DNA of 64,000 nt from Brachypodius melanocephalos (taxonomy: Eukaryota > Chordata > Aves > Passeriformes > Pycnonotidae). Below are positions 24,001 through 36,416 of this stretch, in pieces (within the stretch, counting starts at the first letter, position 1; every line of letters starts with the position of its first letter). Position numbers and translations under genes: made by a program. Below the pieces are notes generated by a model. The model did no database searches. It had not been told where the DNA came from and saw only the letters and a program-made list of their open reading frames with translations. The DNA lies in contig VZSR01000680.1 of assembly GCA_013398615.1 (NCBI GenBank), forward strand, positions 1,851,726 through 1,915,725, written 5' to 3'.

Positions 24001-27000
24001 TTGACAGCACTGTCAATTATTTGAATTTCTGGATTTCCAGGAGAGTTCTCCTTGTCCAACCATTGGTGAACTTCCCTGCTGGCAATGAGATTTGTCCTTA
24101 CAGGAGGTGCATGGAATTTGCATGTGATGGTTACTGCAGCAGAGAAGGGTCAGTTCCATGGCCACACTTGATTTATGGTAGTGAACCACACCAAAACCAG
24201 GGGTTATGATGTAAAAGAAGCATCTGCATTCCTCAGGGTTATTTAAAAACTCTCTTTCCTGCATCACTGTTTGAGTCAACAATATGAACTGAACAGTACA
24301 AACCACTCCTGCTCACCCCTTTTTCATTTTTTTTATCTCTCTGCACGTTGTGCTTTTGTCCTGAAAAAATAAGTGGTCCTAACCACACCAGTCATTTGAA
24401 GAAATGAAAATGCTGCAAGGATGGAATGGCTCAGCAGCAGAGGGCAATTTGGCACTTAGGGTTGCAGAGGCTACAGGGAGCTCCAAGTGCTGTATTCCCA
24501 ATGAGGACAACACTATTGATTTATTTCATAACTTCACCTGCCTCTCACTGATAGATGGCTGCTTATTTTGATCCCTGGAAAGCAGTTCTGCACAATAACA
24601 TAGGTGCATTGAATGCTCCAAAGGTCAGGCAGCTTGAGCATGGGAAAATATTTGTGAATGAGGCCCAAAAAAACTACTGAAAGAGGTGATTTCTGGCTCG
24701 AAGATTAGTCTTCATTTAGAGACTGAGAATTTATTGCTGCCCAAACCAGCATTATCAGCTTTCTGTCAGCAACAATCATCAGGATTTCCTTTCCCAATCA
24801 ACATGAGCTGTGACCCCATGGCTGCAAAGGTGAAACCCTGACAGGGATTAAAGGCTAATAGAAAGAAATGAGGTAGCAGGGCTGAACAAAGAGGAGCTTG
24901 TTACACAGCAATGGCCAACTCAGGCAGAATGTCACAGCTGAAACACGAGCCACTGAACTGAAGGCTAAAAAAGAGTATTTTGAAGAGCCTGGGTAATGCT
25001 GGGTCTCCCCATCTTTCAGTGGAGGAGGAAGGCAGGCTGCCATCCTTGCCATCAGAAATTTTTGAAGTGGGATTAGCATAGCCTTGTGGTTTGTCAAGTG
25101 TTTAATAGCAAACCCTGCAGGGACGCAGCCTCAAAGACACTGGAAACCAATTTAACAATCGTGCCTATCATTATAGACCCCAAATTGCTCCTGTGCATGC
25201 AGAATATTCAGCAGCCTGAAACAGAGGGGCTGAGTCTAGGGCAAGGTTTAGAACGTGAAAAGTGATGAAAGGCAAATACAGGTCTGATATTCATCAAAGC
25301 AACTTAATCCGTGGTGGAAGAGTGAAAAGAGGTAAAAAGGGGTTTATGTTGTTGATCTGTGAGTTGCTAGTTTTTTCACTCATCCCCTGGGCTCCTGGAA
25401 CCAACAAGTGAGGCCATTTTTTCAGAGGGAGTTCTTTTCTCTTAAAGGTCACTCTTAGCTGCCACAATCTCTTTCCATCTCGAAACCCACCACAGATTTG
25501 GTTCAAGTCCCAGTGCAAGCCATATGTACCATAACTTCCAATGGACTCTAGATCAGTTCCTTTGTCAGTCACCAACACATCCCTGCTTTTTCCAGCAGAG
25601 GTAGGCTGGTACTGTAGTCCAGATCCAAGCCTTTTGGAACTTTATGGCATCCAAGATGCTTTCTGCATGCTTCAAACATCTTCAGCCCACCAACACAGGG
25701 CAGCATCTCCTTGTGCTGTGTGCTGGGCTCTCTCAAAGAGGGACAGGATAATTTGACCTCTCCCTGGAGCACAGAAATCACCTAACAGTGCTGAGGGTAC
25801 TTGACACCTCATGGCATGAAGTCTCTGGGCTGCAGTCTACTGTGAGGCTGCAAGTGGAGGGTTAGAAACCAAATCCACCTCAAACACACAGGAATACCAC
25901 TGAATTTGATGTGGACCAGGTCCTGTCGTATTTGACATGGTGCACTTGGAGCACCTCTCAATCCAGCTCAAAGAATCCCAGTGAGTCTTAAGCAGAAAGG
26001 ATGAAAGGAAACATTCTTGTTGTAAGTACATGCATAAATCAAGCTCCTTGCTGATACTCTGAGTAGGCTTCAGAAACTATTCAGAATAAAAATATCTCCA
26101 GCCTAGCACATCATTGCATCTTTAAAACCTCCAAGGTGCTCCATTCTGTATATTTTAGAGATTAATGTCAGCCACAAATACAACAAGGTTAAGCCCTTTT
26201 CTTGTAAAGAAATCACCATCTCAAGCAATCTGGTTGATCCCCAGCTCCCAAAAGGTGGAGCTGCAGGAACAGCCTTCAGCTCCTGCTGAAATGTTGAAGC
26301 TTTCCCCAAAACCTGAGGTTGAGGCATGCAAATAATCCCATTGCATTAGGATGCAATGTTCATAGCTGCAGAAATCCAAGTAATGAGGAAAACCTCTGCA
26401 GCAGCTTTTGAAGGCTGGGCAAAGTCAGTGTCCTTTCTGGGCTTATTTGGGTGGAGGGTGACATGGCTAAAACTTAATTTAATTGTATGAAAACCTTAGA
26501 ATTATTCGATTTAGTGGTGCTATGGCTTGAGTTCCTTTCATTTAGAACTCTCAGCCTAAAGAAACATGAAGCTGATTGGGGTAGGGGAATAATGAGTCCT
26601 GTAGCAAACCCCAAAAACTGCTGCCCAGCAAGTGACGGGTTTCAGGTTTGTCAGACAGTTTTCAGAGAGGAAGGCACATACATAATGCTGAACTGAAGGG
26701 GAAATTTAAGTAGGGACAATGTAATTGCCAGGCCAGGAAACTCAGCTGGGATCTTTATTCTTTATGAAAACTGTATGGATTGATGCTTGGCAAACTAATT
26801 GCCATGAGTAATTTATTAACTTATATCATCCCTCTTGTTTTCAATTTCATTTTTAGTGACTGACCACCTGCAAACAAAGTTAACTTCTCTCTTTTTTAGT
26901 CCTCCATCAAGTCTTCAGTGGTGATCAAACAGGATCCATTTCAGTTGTTGCCTTTCTTGTGAACTTGCTTTGATCAATTTAATTTTGTTCATGCTATTTC

Positions 27001-30000
27001 TGCTCCATGCAGAAACAGCACTGGCTCTCCAGGCACAACAAAACTCATAAAAAGAATGCAAGGCTTCAGTCTGTTTTAAAGTTGGGTTTGAACATTTTTA
27101 TCAACACCTGAGAATGGAGGAGGCTTTGCAGATTTTTAGAACATGGGAATATTTTAAAGACAAAATCAATGTTTCTCATTGCCATGTCTTTGTCAGGAAT
27201 GAACTTTGGAGATCTCACACTGGCAGGTGGCCTAAGGCACCTGTATCTCCCTCAGCTCACCAGGCAGGCTGGCAGTCCTACCAAACCTCTTATTCTGCTA
27301 AATTAAGATATGTTCCTTTCAGATCTTTCCCTGGTGCGTTTGAATACCTTTTTATTTGGATTATAATCAGCTTGAAAGCATGCCAAGGGAAATAGCTGTG
27401 CCCTCCACAACAACATCCATTAGGGGCAGAGATCAGCATTACTATCAGAGCCCTCCTCATTGCCTCTCTTTCTCTGCAAACACACTCTAAGCTGCAGTGA
27501 GGTAGAACTGTATTTTTTTCCCCCTGCATATATTGAAGACAGAATTGGTGTTTGTACTGGCACAGGGCCTGGCATGGCATTTGTGAGGATAAACCACAAG
27601 CATGTGCACTTCAGCCGGGCAGAGCTAGGGAAATGCGTGCTAGAATCAGGAAAAACCTTCTTCCCCTGTCCCTCTGCTTCCAAACCAATAAGGCAAGGGG
27701 GGAAACACCCTTCAGGCTTCTCCTTGGCAAACTGTGGCCACAAATTCCTCTCACCTCTCTTGACATGCACACATCGTGGCTGCACGAGTGGCTTTGGTGA
27801 GGCAGCTTTTGCATGGGTGCAAGGGGAGCAGGATGGAAGGGGCCAGGCATGGATGGCACTCTGGCTTTCTTTTCCAATTATTTCTGAGGCAATGCAGCTA
27901 AATTTTAATGGAAGGGAAGATAATGCACCCCTAATATGGGCAGTAATCGAGCATGTGATTATAAAAGTAGTTGTGTGCTGTCATTCCTACCCAGATTGGG
28001 ATACACTCTATTTACTCCTGTTTTATCCAAATGCAGCAAATCTTTTAATGAACTTTTCTTTCCTCCTTCAAATTTAAATGCTCATAAACATTTTTATCCT
28101 CACTTCAAAACTGGGAACATTTCAGAGAATGATCTACCCAAGAAGGAAAAAAAATCGTTATTGTTTTTGTAAAAAAAAATTGAAAAACACTTTATTTGAT
28201 CTAAATTCAAAAATATGCAAAGGTGATGTCATCCAAAATTTGGAAAGCTTGCCAAAGAACTGTGTCAGATTTATTAACTAAGAAACTGGATATAATGTGA
28301 TGAGGGGTTTCTGTGATTAAAATGGTCAAAACCTCTTTGTGTTTAAGGTTGGGAAGAGCTGAGACAGTCACCTCAGCATCTCCTCTAAGTAAATTATTAA
28401 GAATGCAAAGGTAGAAAAATCAGGAAACTGCAGTTAATATGTTTCCCTGATAGATTCCTCAGTTATTTATACCTCCTCTTTTTGTTTAATCATTAAATCA
28501 GTCACTCTTTTCTGCTTCACGTGTCTCTAACTTCTATTGCTGTGCAGGGATCTCAGACAACATTTCTCTCAGAAACCCTGCAGGGATTAACAAGATGTTT
28601 TTATAAATCAAAGGGGAAAAATCAAGAAAATAGATTTGGGTTTTTTATAAGCAGACTGGCTTTACTTCCTTTGGAATTTTTTTTCCACTTTACTCTCAAT
28701 AAGAAAAAATAATCTCCCTACCTGGCTTAGTGTGAAGTCTTCTTTGCAAGTTTCTTAAATGCAAAAGACAAGCAGGATGGTGGTTTTAAGAGAGACTGTT
28801 GGACAGAGTGCCTGAAGAGGTTGAAATACATCTTTAAACAGAAGATATTTTTAAGAATTTGGGCTTGAGGAAAAAAAAAAAGTTGCTGTCAGCTCAACTC
28901 TTTGTTTGCCAGAGGTCAATGAATGATGAGGAAGAGATTACACAGCAAGCAACTAATGTTGAATAACGAGTTTGAAACTCTTCTGAAACTTTAAGCTTGT
29001 GTTAACTCCTTTTGTTTCTTCTGCATTGGTCTGAATTAATCTTCTTAATCAAAACAATCAACATCTGGAACAAGTGGGGCTTAACAAATGTTCTTGCTGT
29101 TTGTGGCCTCAGCAGAGTGTGTGGCTGTGGCTGTGCTGTACCTGCTCAGAGGATGTACTCTGTACGGTTGGGTCCATCCAGCCCTTCTGGGGAATGTTCT
29201 CCCTTGGGTGTAATTCTCTAGAGCTATCCATGACTGGCATCTTTCTGCCCTGTGCTCAGATAGGTGTGGGCAGTCCCTGCGCTGCCCTGTCCCAGGAGGG
29301 GACAGAAAGGATGCAGATGTCACTTCTTTGTCCATGAGCTGCCCGTGGTTTTCTTGGGGTCTAGTTTGGGTGTGTTCCAGTTCTGAGCTGGCACAGCACA
29401 AACTGCAAAGTTTATCTTCCTTTCCAGCTCTGACTTGTCATCCAAACCCCCTGCCCCAGTGCTCTGTGGGAAGGAGGCAGTGCCAGTTGTCACATCCTGC
29501 CCTCCCACGCTCCCTGTCCCTTGCTCCTGCAGGCTCCCCATCTCCTGCCTTGTGTCAAGGTCAGTGTTGAACCACCCCATGGTGGATCAGCTTCAGGAAC
29601 TCATAAAAATAATAGCAGGAATAGGAGCATGCAAAAATGGAGCAGTTAAAGCCAGTCACCAACCCACAGGGACGTGTGGCCACAGAAACACTCCCAGCAG
29701 CACAGCAAGAGGTGTGGGGCACCAGCAACCAAGAGCAGGAAGGAGGGCAGAGAGCCCTGGAGTCAACTCCCAGCTTCCCTGCTGGATCAGCCCTCTCAAC
29801 CAGCTTGTTCTTCTGCTGGGTCACTGACTGACAGACCTCCAACAACGGAGCAAGGATGGGAAGTGTCCCCTGGGGCAAAGCAGGGCTGCTGCTTTCCGAG
29901 AGCTGTCAGCTCCAACATCAGCCTGCAGCCACACCAGGCTCAACTCCCTGAGCAATCAGCACTCAAGGAAGGAGGCCAGACCACTTCAAGGCAGACTATT

Positions 30001-33000
30001 TAAGGCATCTTTGGCTTCTGAAAGTACAGTCTCCTTCAGGATATTCCCTGCTGTTCCCAGGGAATACCACGGGGTAGAATCAGGGCTGTGAGGTGCATTG
30101 GTGCCATTGCACCCATCACTGGAATACACCCCAGTTAATGACAGCCCAGTAAAATATCAGTGAGCCAGAACACAGCTACTTCTCTCTTCTTTAAAGGAAT
30201 ATATGAGAGAACAGCCTGTTGAGAATGAAGGTGTCCTCTGAAGCAAGGAGAGGAATTCCTTAGAAAGGCTCTTTCCAGCATATTAACATGTATTGACACT
30301 GGAGTAAAGCAATCCAACTTGTTTAAGACTGGGATCTTTGTTAAACTGTGAATGTACAGTTGTGTTTGAATCTCAGCTGTCATTAATGGGATGGGAGCGG
30401 GAGGAAGAAAAGAAAAAACCAACCCATTCTTGACAAAACCAGTCACTATTTCTTCCTTTACAAACAAAGGGGGAACAAATGGGAAAAGAGCTCTCATGAG
30501 AACCTGTATGAATTTCCTTAAAAGAGTGTACTTTAGACGGAGAATAAGTTAAATTCTGTGAGATGTTGAGGTTACCAGAGTAACGACGTTTTGAATGCAA
30601 AACCAAATAGATGTATGAGCCCAAAGTAAATCATTAATGTTCATCAGTGTATTTGAGATGGGTTGGAGTGACTTATATATTGTAGTCCTTCTTTATTTAA
30701 TATTTCAAAAGTGTTCTTTGATTTAAAAGCAAACACTTAATAGGCCTCTTTCCAGACAATTATGTCCCCTTTCCTACAAAGCACTCTGAGAAGAGACTAG
30801 TCATTGATGCCATCTAATAGAACAAACACGCCAATTTGATGGAGACAAACAGAACAAAGGGGCCTTGGGACATCAAGAAACTTAAACATGGGCGTTATTT
30901 TAAGGCTGGTAAGCATCCCAAGACTACTCTGTTTCTTGAAAACTTGCAAGAATTCAAACTTACGTGGTCAACCTGCAATCTATTTTTTAACTACAAGGAA
31001 CATTTCTTGGTAACTATTTTTGAACTGTCTTTCTATAATAGATGAAAAGAGTGGCTATAGATAGGTTGGGGCTGAATGTAACTGTTTTCCAAGAAATTAT
31101 CATCTTATTCATACCTGTTTTCCTTGTTTAATACAATTAATTCAGTCCAGGAGACCTGTTCATAGCAGCAGGATAAATAACAGCAGAAGTAAGTTAAATG
31201 GTCAATTGAAGAGATCTCTTACAGGATCCTAAATTAGCCCTCTACTTGTTAACAATTTCTAGTAACTCTGAATGATTGCATTTTTCCCCCAAGATCCAAC
31301 CATTCTTCCCAATATTTCTTCCCATCCTCACTGCTATTCTAGGGACATACTCAAAGTTTGGGCTTCATAATGGGTAGGAATAAAACACACTCATTTAACA
31401 ATGCCACTAAGGGGTAAAAATGAAGTTACTTTGCTCATTGAAGTTTGGGGTAAACAACAGAAAACAATATCCTAGAAGAGAAAAAACATACTGCATGCCT
31501 AATGTTATGGAAGGGAATTAAACTCTGACTTGCAGTTAGAAAATCATTGTAGCTACTTTCATAAATCCAGTAAAGAAACTCAGTTCTTCTCTGAAATAGG
31601 AAATGTTAAATTTGTGGCAATTTATTAAATGCTGGACTTTTTGCAGTTCACAGTGCACTTGAATGATTATAAAAAACAAGTTCTTAAGAATTGAGGTAGC
31701 GTCTCTTCCAAGGATTATTTTTGGAGGCTCCTATTTGCTGGATGTTATTTGTGTCCCTTTCCAAGTGGCAGTGAGTTTAAGCAAGTTGTGTTGCAGGGCT
31801 GAAGAAGGACATTGGTGAATAAGAACCCCTCTGGCTCCTGCAGCTCTGCTGATGGTCTGGCCAAAGATCCCTTTTTGGGGGAGAGCAGCTGCATGGTTAA
31901 AGGTCGGCACTAGAGGAAGGGGAGCTCTGCTGACCTTCCCTGGGCAGCTCCAGCCAGGTGACAGTGCCACACCACATCACTGCTGACTGTTCCTTGAGCA
32001 GATTCCTTCCATGGGCAATTAGCCTTCACAAAGCATGAATGGACTAGTTTTCTATTAGGAGACTGAATTTTAGCTGACAAATTAGACAGGTTCCCCGAGG
32101 CCAGAGTTACACGGCTTTGCCAGTCTCACTGAAAATGTGATTTATAACAGATTCCTCAGCAGAGGCACTCCTTGCTTCAGGAACGAAGGTGCACACTGTA
32201 CTCAGACTCTTCATCTAACACAATGATCTTACAAATCTTTGTCTTGTGCAGGAAAACCTGACTCTTACCTGCTCTTGACTTATCAAGTGACTCCTCGTCT
32301 GTCCATGAATGGATAGTGCTGGGAAACTCCAGTGCATATTTAGAAGTCAGGCATGCACAGGTGTAAACACCATTTTAGGAGGTAAGAGTATATTCATTTG
32401 GGAAGTTATGTCAGACGGAGCTGGATGGAGTTTCTGGCTGTTAGTGGTACAATTAAAGGGACTCTACACCAGCACTGAATAATACAAATTCTGCAGTTGG
32501 ATGGCTTCAGGCTGAGCTCTGCTGCCCACTGTTTTACCTCCACTAGATGTCAGGCGTTTGACAGAGCTGGAGGGGAGTAATCTCTATTTCTTAGCATAAA
32601 GCATAGTCAGGATCACAGCTACAATTCTCCAATTCCAAGCACCAGCAGTAACCCAAGCTAGGAGGTATTCTGAGTCACTATATGGGTTTTTCTTGTTCTT
32701 CTTTCTTTTAGACCTTGTTTTTTTCCCTGCAGCAAATTTCTCAGCATTGTCAAATGCTGGTGAATGGGAGCACTGCTAAATAACGTGGGATTCCCTGGGG
32801 GCAGTTCCCTCTGCTGCCCCATTCATTGACACATCTGTTCAGGAAGGCTACACAACTGGTGAGTTCCTCAAAAATATTCAAGCACGTGCCCCTTTACTCC
32901 CTGAGAGCAACCAGGTGGTGGGGAGCTTTTCCGTAGGGCTATTTATTTGTGTTTTCTGAATGAATGAGATACAACTTCAGAGAGAGTATTCCCATCTCTC

Positions 33001-33941
33001 CAACAACATCTCTGTGAGACACCTGAAGGAGCTAGGCTGGCCTCCAGGCTTAGCAGAGGAATTACACTTCCCAAGCAACAGAAGGCAGACAGCATTTCCA
33101 GGACTGTGCACGGGATTTTGTAAGACTTTGCTCACAGATGCTAACAGTGGCTGCCACAGTCTCCCAAAATGTGAGTTTGCCTTGTGGAGCTCTGCAAATA
33201 GAGAGCAAGCCCAGCAGGTTTAATGTGCATTTGGAGAGTGACTGTACACTGTGCAAAAGCAATGAGTCTGCTTGCACTCCCTGTCCTGTGCCACAGCATG
33301 ACTCCATGGAAGCACAAAAGCCTGGTCAGCTCAGCATAGAGCACAGAGGTGATTTATGTGCACTGGCTCAACAGCAGCTTTTTGGATGCTCAGTTGTCTG
33401 GGCTGCTGAAGTCCAGAAAAGCTGTTGGTGCAATGAAAACCAGGAAAAGCCAAGATTTTCACATGAGAGATGGGACGTGATTGTATTTGTGTGGGAAATT
33501 TACATTGTATGGCACAACCGTCAAGTCTAGCTCCCACTCCACTGCTTGTGGAAGCATTTTCACACTGGCTTCTAGGACTTAAAGTAACACTGGATAGTAG
33601 AAAAAGTCACAAGAGGAGACTAGTAACTGCATGTTCTCACCTTCACAAGAATCCTTCTTTACCAACAAACTTTAAACAAGATCCTTAGAACCCATTTCAG
33701 ACATGTTGTCTCTATGCAGCATTTCTACAAGCTCCTTGTTTACTGCCACATTCCCCACATCCATCATTTTTTTCTTCAGCACCATCCTTCTTACAGTACA
33801 GCTGCATTTCCTTCTGCACCAGACAAAACCCCGACTCTAAATTCTACATATTATAAATCAACTGGTACATGAATGAGGTGAAATTCATGCACCATGAAAT
33901 TGCTCAGGATAGCAGGGAACTAGACTTTGGGTACCAGCATC

Positions 33942-34067
33942 CTAAGTAGCATCTCTTTGATCCAGGGCAAAGATAGTGTCTTTCCACATGCTTATGCCAT
34001 TGGCTAATATGATGAGGATAATGCTGATCCCAACAAAAACACTCCATGAAAATGTGGCATAAAACCC
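33942..34067 (-). other. Orphan exon-like ORF with membrane segment (unproven)
   Basis: On the minus strand a good acceptor (ATCTGTCCTTCACAG) is followed by 41 open codons and TAG. The product reads GFYATFSWSVFV, then GISIILIILANGISMW, then KDTIFALDQRDAT. The middle is strongly hydrophobic and could be one transmembrane helix with a short polar tail, the layout of a last exon of a type I membrane protein. I do not recognise it. No partner exon with matching splice sites was found upstream on the minus strand (34.1-36.3 kb). A chance hydrophobic ORF remains the likelier explanation. Confidence 0.2.
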
Positions 34068-34269
34068 CTGTGAAGGACAGATGACAGTCACAAGACTCCT
34101 CATTGCCTCTAGAAACTGGACTGCATCTAACAAATGAGGCAGCAGTCACTCAGAGCCTGACAACTGTGCAGCTGACAGCATTTCATCTGTGTCTGCTTCT
34201 CAGGAGAGGTAATTTGTTTCCAGGACAGAATGCAAGGGCTTTGAACATCTCCTCTGAGGCCTTGTGGGC

Positions 34270-34292
34270 TTTTTTTTTTTTTTTTTTTTTTT
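34270..34292 (+). repeat. Poly-T run
   Basis: An uninterrupted run of about 22 T in intergenic DNA. It could be the reverse of a retrotransposon poly-A tail, but no element was recognised beside it. Confidence 0.8.
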
Positions 34293-35487
34293 AATGGAGG
34301 TATTGCTTTCTTATAAAGAATTAAATTTATTTATGATATTACATAACAAGCGAGTGACACATAAATCTCAACATCAAATACAACTCCTCTTTTATGGCCT
34401 TCAGACATGTGTAACATCTCACCTGAAGCCAAATAAACTCTGTAGTCGGCTTCAGATTGCAATAGTTATTCTTGAGCATGAGACAGTGCAGTATCCATTT
34501 CACATGGATTGTTTTACCTTTGGTGTTTAAAAAGATGGTGCTACCTCCTCTCAGGTCTGCTCTTCCTCATCTTAATACAGGTGTTCAGAATTCCTTGGCA
34601 AGGCAAGGAATGCCTGTAATTTGCCCAGTGTAAGCAGGAAACTGAGGGCATGATGGCAGGGTGTGCTCCACAGATTTGGCAACAGAGGCTAATGAAAAGC
34701 ATTTTTCCAAGCGCGTTGATCGATCTCACTGGGTCCTATTAAATAACAGAACAAAAATAAAAGCTTTTGGTCTACAGCTTCAAAGCTGTGTGGGCTAAGT
34801 CATGCCTAATATAACACAGGCTCAAAATAAGAAAAGTAGTATTTGCACCGGAAATATATAAAATATTTATGCTGCAGGTTTTAATTGTTTACTGTAAAGT
34901 AAATTTTTCCAGAACCGAAATTTTATCTTCTGATGGAAGTTGCACCCAGTAAAACAGGGGCACAGTCAATATACATTTTGTGATTAGAACAAGTGGCCCT
35001 CTCACAACATTTGAGATAGGAGAGATTCAACATCTTTGACCTGCTTTGCCTCCTGCAGAGATAGCATTTGCTGGAGTGGGGCAATTGTCTTCCAAAGTCT
35101 TAGCTAAGACGGGTCCTTCTCTGTTTCCAGCTTCAAACACTGTTGCCTCAAGAGTATAGTTTACCTCTTAACTTGATGGAGAAATCTTTAAAAAGTAAGT
35201 TCTGCATAATTATATTTCCAGATGTAGTTGGCTCTAGGCGGATTGTTTCCCTTCTTATAGTTTCCTAAAGCTATCCTAAGAAAAACAAATGTTATTTCAA
35301 CTGTAAAGTCTCTGGGGGAAAAGCTGCATCTTTCAGGGATCTGCTGGTTGTTCACAGAATTAGGTAGATCAGATGAGCTTGAAATACAACATCTGTGAGT
35401 AATCTGAATATTAATTTTTTTTTATCTATATAAGAATTGGCTGGATGATTGAACCCAAAGAGTGTCTTCCCTGTAAGGATGGCGATG

Positions 35488-35662
35488 CCCTGGCACAGGG
35501 TGCCCAGAGCAGCTGTGGCTGCCCCTGGATCCCTGGCAGTGTCCATGGCCAGGCTGGATGGGGCTGGGAGCAGTGGGACAGTGGAAGGTGTCCCTGCCCA
35601 TGGCATTTGTTGGGCTTTAAGGTCCCTTCCACCCCAAACCAGTCTGTGATTTGATGATGATT
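35488..35662 (+). mobile_element. CR1 LINE 3' end
   Basis: CR1 3' end, + orientation: CCTGGCACAGGGTGCCCAG, AGCAGCTGTGGCTGCCCC, GGCCAGGCTGGATGGGGC, GGTGTCCCTGCCCATGGC and AAGGTCCCTTCCACCCC, then a decayed terminal repeat (GTGATTTGATGATG). It is closely related to the copy at 19.23 kb and lies about 600 bp upstream of the ATXN10 CpG island. Confidence 0.9.
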
Positions 35663-35899
35663 GTCTAATAAAGCTTTGTATAGTGTTTGGCCACAATTAA
35701 ATCTTTTTATCCACTGGAAGCTGATTTCCCCCCCACTCCCACACAGGTTAATTTTTCGTATTTTCGTATTTTAATTTTTCAAATTTTCATTAATTCGTCA
35801 CGCTTAGAAAATGATGAACGACATCTTCAGAAAATACATTCTAAAAATGTAACATTTAATTTTTAAAAAATCCTCAAACCTGAAGCAAAGCAGTATTTA

Positions 35900-35975
35900 C
35901 TTCACAGAAGGGCTTGGACTGGGAGGGAGCGTAGAGACCGCCTAGCTTCACACCCCTGCCACAGGCTGGGGGATC
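35900..35975 (-). mobile_element. CR1 LINE 3' end, old copy
   Basis: Reads as the reverse complement of a CR1 3' terminus: TTCACAGAAGGGCTTGGAC, TGGGAGGGAGCGTAGAGACC, then CACACCCCTGCCACAGG. Diverged and short. It is antisense to ATXN10 and about 100 bp before the CpG-rich promoter. Confidence 0.6.
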
Positions 35976-36234
35976 TTTATATAATTAGGATATTAAGCAC
36001 GAAACAATTATTCCCGCAAATTATGTATTGTTATGTTCATGTAGTATTTGTTTTGTTTTGTTTAGAGAAGGGTACCTCCAAGAGCACACGGGGCGAGGTG
36101 TGTGGCGAGCAGCAGGAAATGCGCGACGGGAGCCGGCGCGGCGGTGAGCTTCCTGAGGGGAAGGGAAAATCAAGGGAAAGGCAAGGGCCCGGTAAGGAAA
36201 AAGACACGACAAGCGAATCCGCGGCTGAAGCAGC

Positions 36235-36251
36235 GCGGCCATTTTGCCGCC
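36235..36251 (+). promoter_or_regulatory. Probable YY1-type site
   Basis: GCGGCCATTTTGCCGCC fits the YY1 consensus around CCAT. It lies about 90 bp before the ATXN10 start codon, with a second site 55 bp downstream. Confidence 0.5.
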
Positions 36252-36286
36252 GGCCCCTCACAGCCCGTCCCGCCCGGCGGGGCGGC

Positions 36287-36306
36287 ACCGCCGCCATTTC
36301 CGCGCC
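36287..36306 (+). promoter_or_regulatory. Probable YY1-type site
   Basis: ACCGCCGCCATTTCCGCGCC contains the CGCCATTT core typical of YY1 sites near vertebrate housekeeping starts. It ends 24 bp before the ATXN10 start codon. Confidence 0.5.
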
Positions 36307-36310
36307 GAGG

Positions 36311-36330
36311 GGGCCGGGCCGGGCCGGGCC
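36311..36330 (+). repeat. (GGGCC)4 directly before the ATXN10 start codon
   Basis: Exactly four perfect GGGCC units end at the base before ATG. They set the initiation context: G at -3 and, with the following codon, G at +4, which is favourable. The run may form stable RNA structure in the 5' UTR. Confidence 0.95.
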
Positions 36331-36416
36331 ATGGCGGCGGCGGCTGAGGCGCTGCCCGCGGCCCGCCTGGAGAGCCTGCGGGCGCTGTCGGCTCTGTTCC
36401 GGGAGGCACAGCCCAG
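36331..36416 (+). CDS. ATXN10: Ataxin-10, coding exon 1
   Basis: The first coding exon has 86 nt, from ATG to donor CCCAG|GTAGAG, and exits in phase 2. The product begins MAAAAEALPAARLESLRALS, then ALFREAQPR. The start is chosen because it is the first in-frame ATG of the exon, has a strong context and lies in the CpG island. The LESLRALSALFRE helix aligns in character with the LEALRALTALFKE region of mammalian ataxin-10. The N terminus is about ten residues shorter than in human. Ataxin-10 is a cytoplasmic armadillo-like protein needed for neuronal survival, neurite outgrowth and cytokinesis. Expansion of an intronic ATTCT repeat in the human gene causes SCA10. Confidence 0.92.

Larger units (their letters stand above)
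18211..36089. other. Intergenic region between FBLN1 and ATXN10
   Basis: About 18 kb without a supported protein-coding gene. It holds CR1 fragments at ~19.23, 20.34, 20.90, 35.49 and 35.90 kb (listed separately), poly-T runs near 19.92, 22.42 and 34.27 kb, and otherwise unique sequence. The open frames in it lack splice structure or recognisable similarity. One minus-strand exon-like ORF at 33942-34067 is flagged separately. The 22-33 kb part shows no repeat I recognise. Confidence 0.7.

Noticed and set aside
27460..28077. The longest intergenic + strand frame (205 codons)
   Set aside because: The product is irregular in composition and resembles no family I know. It has no promoter, splice or poly(A) support, and chance length is plausible in GC-moderate DNA.
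36119..36121. Upstream ATG before the ATXN10 start
   Set aside because: Out of frame with the main coding sequence and probably upstream of the transcription start in a CpG-island promoter.
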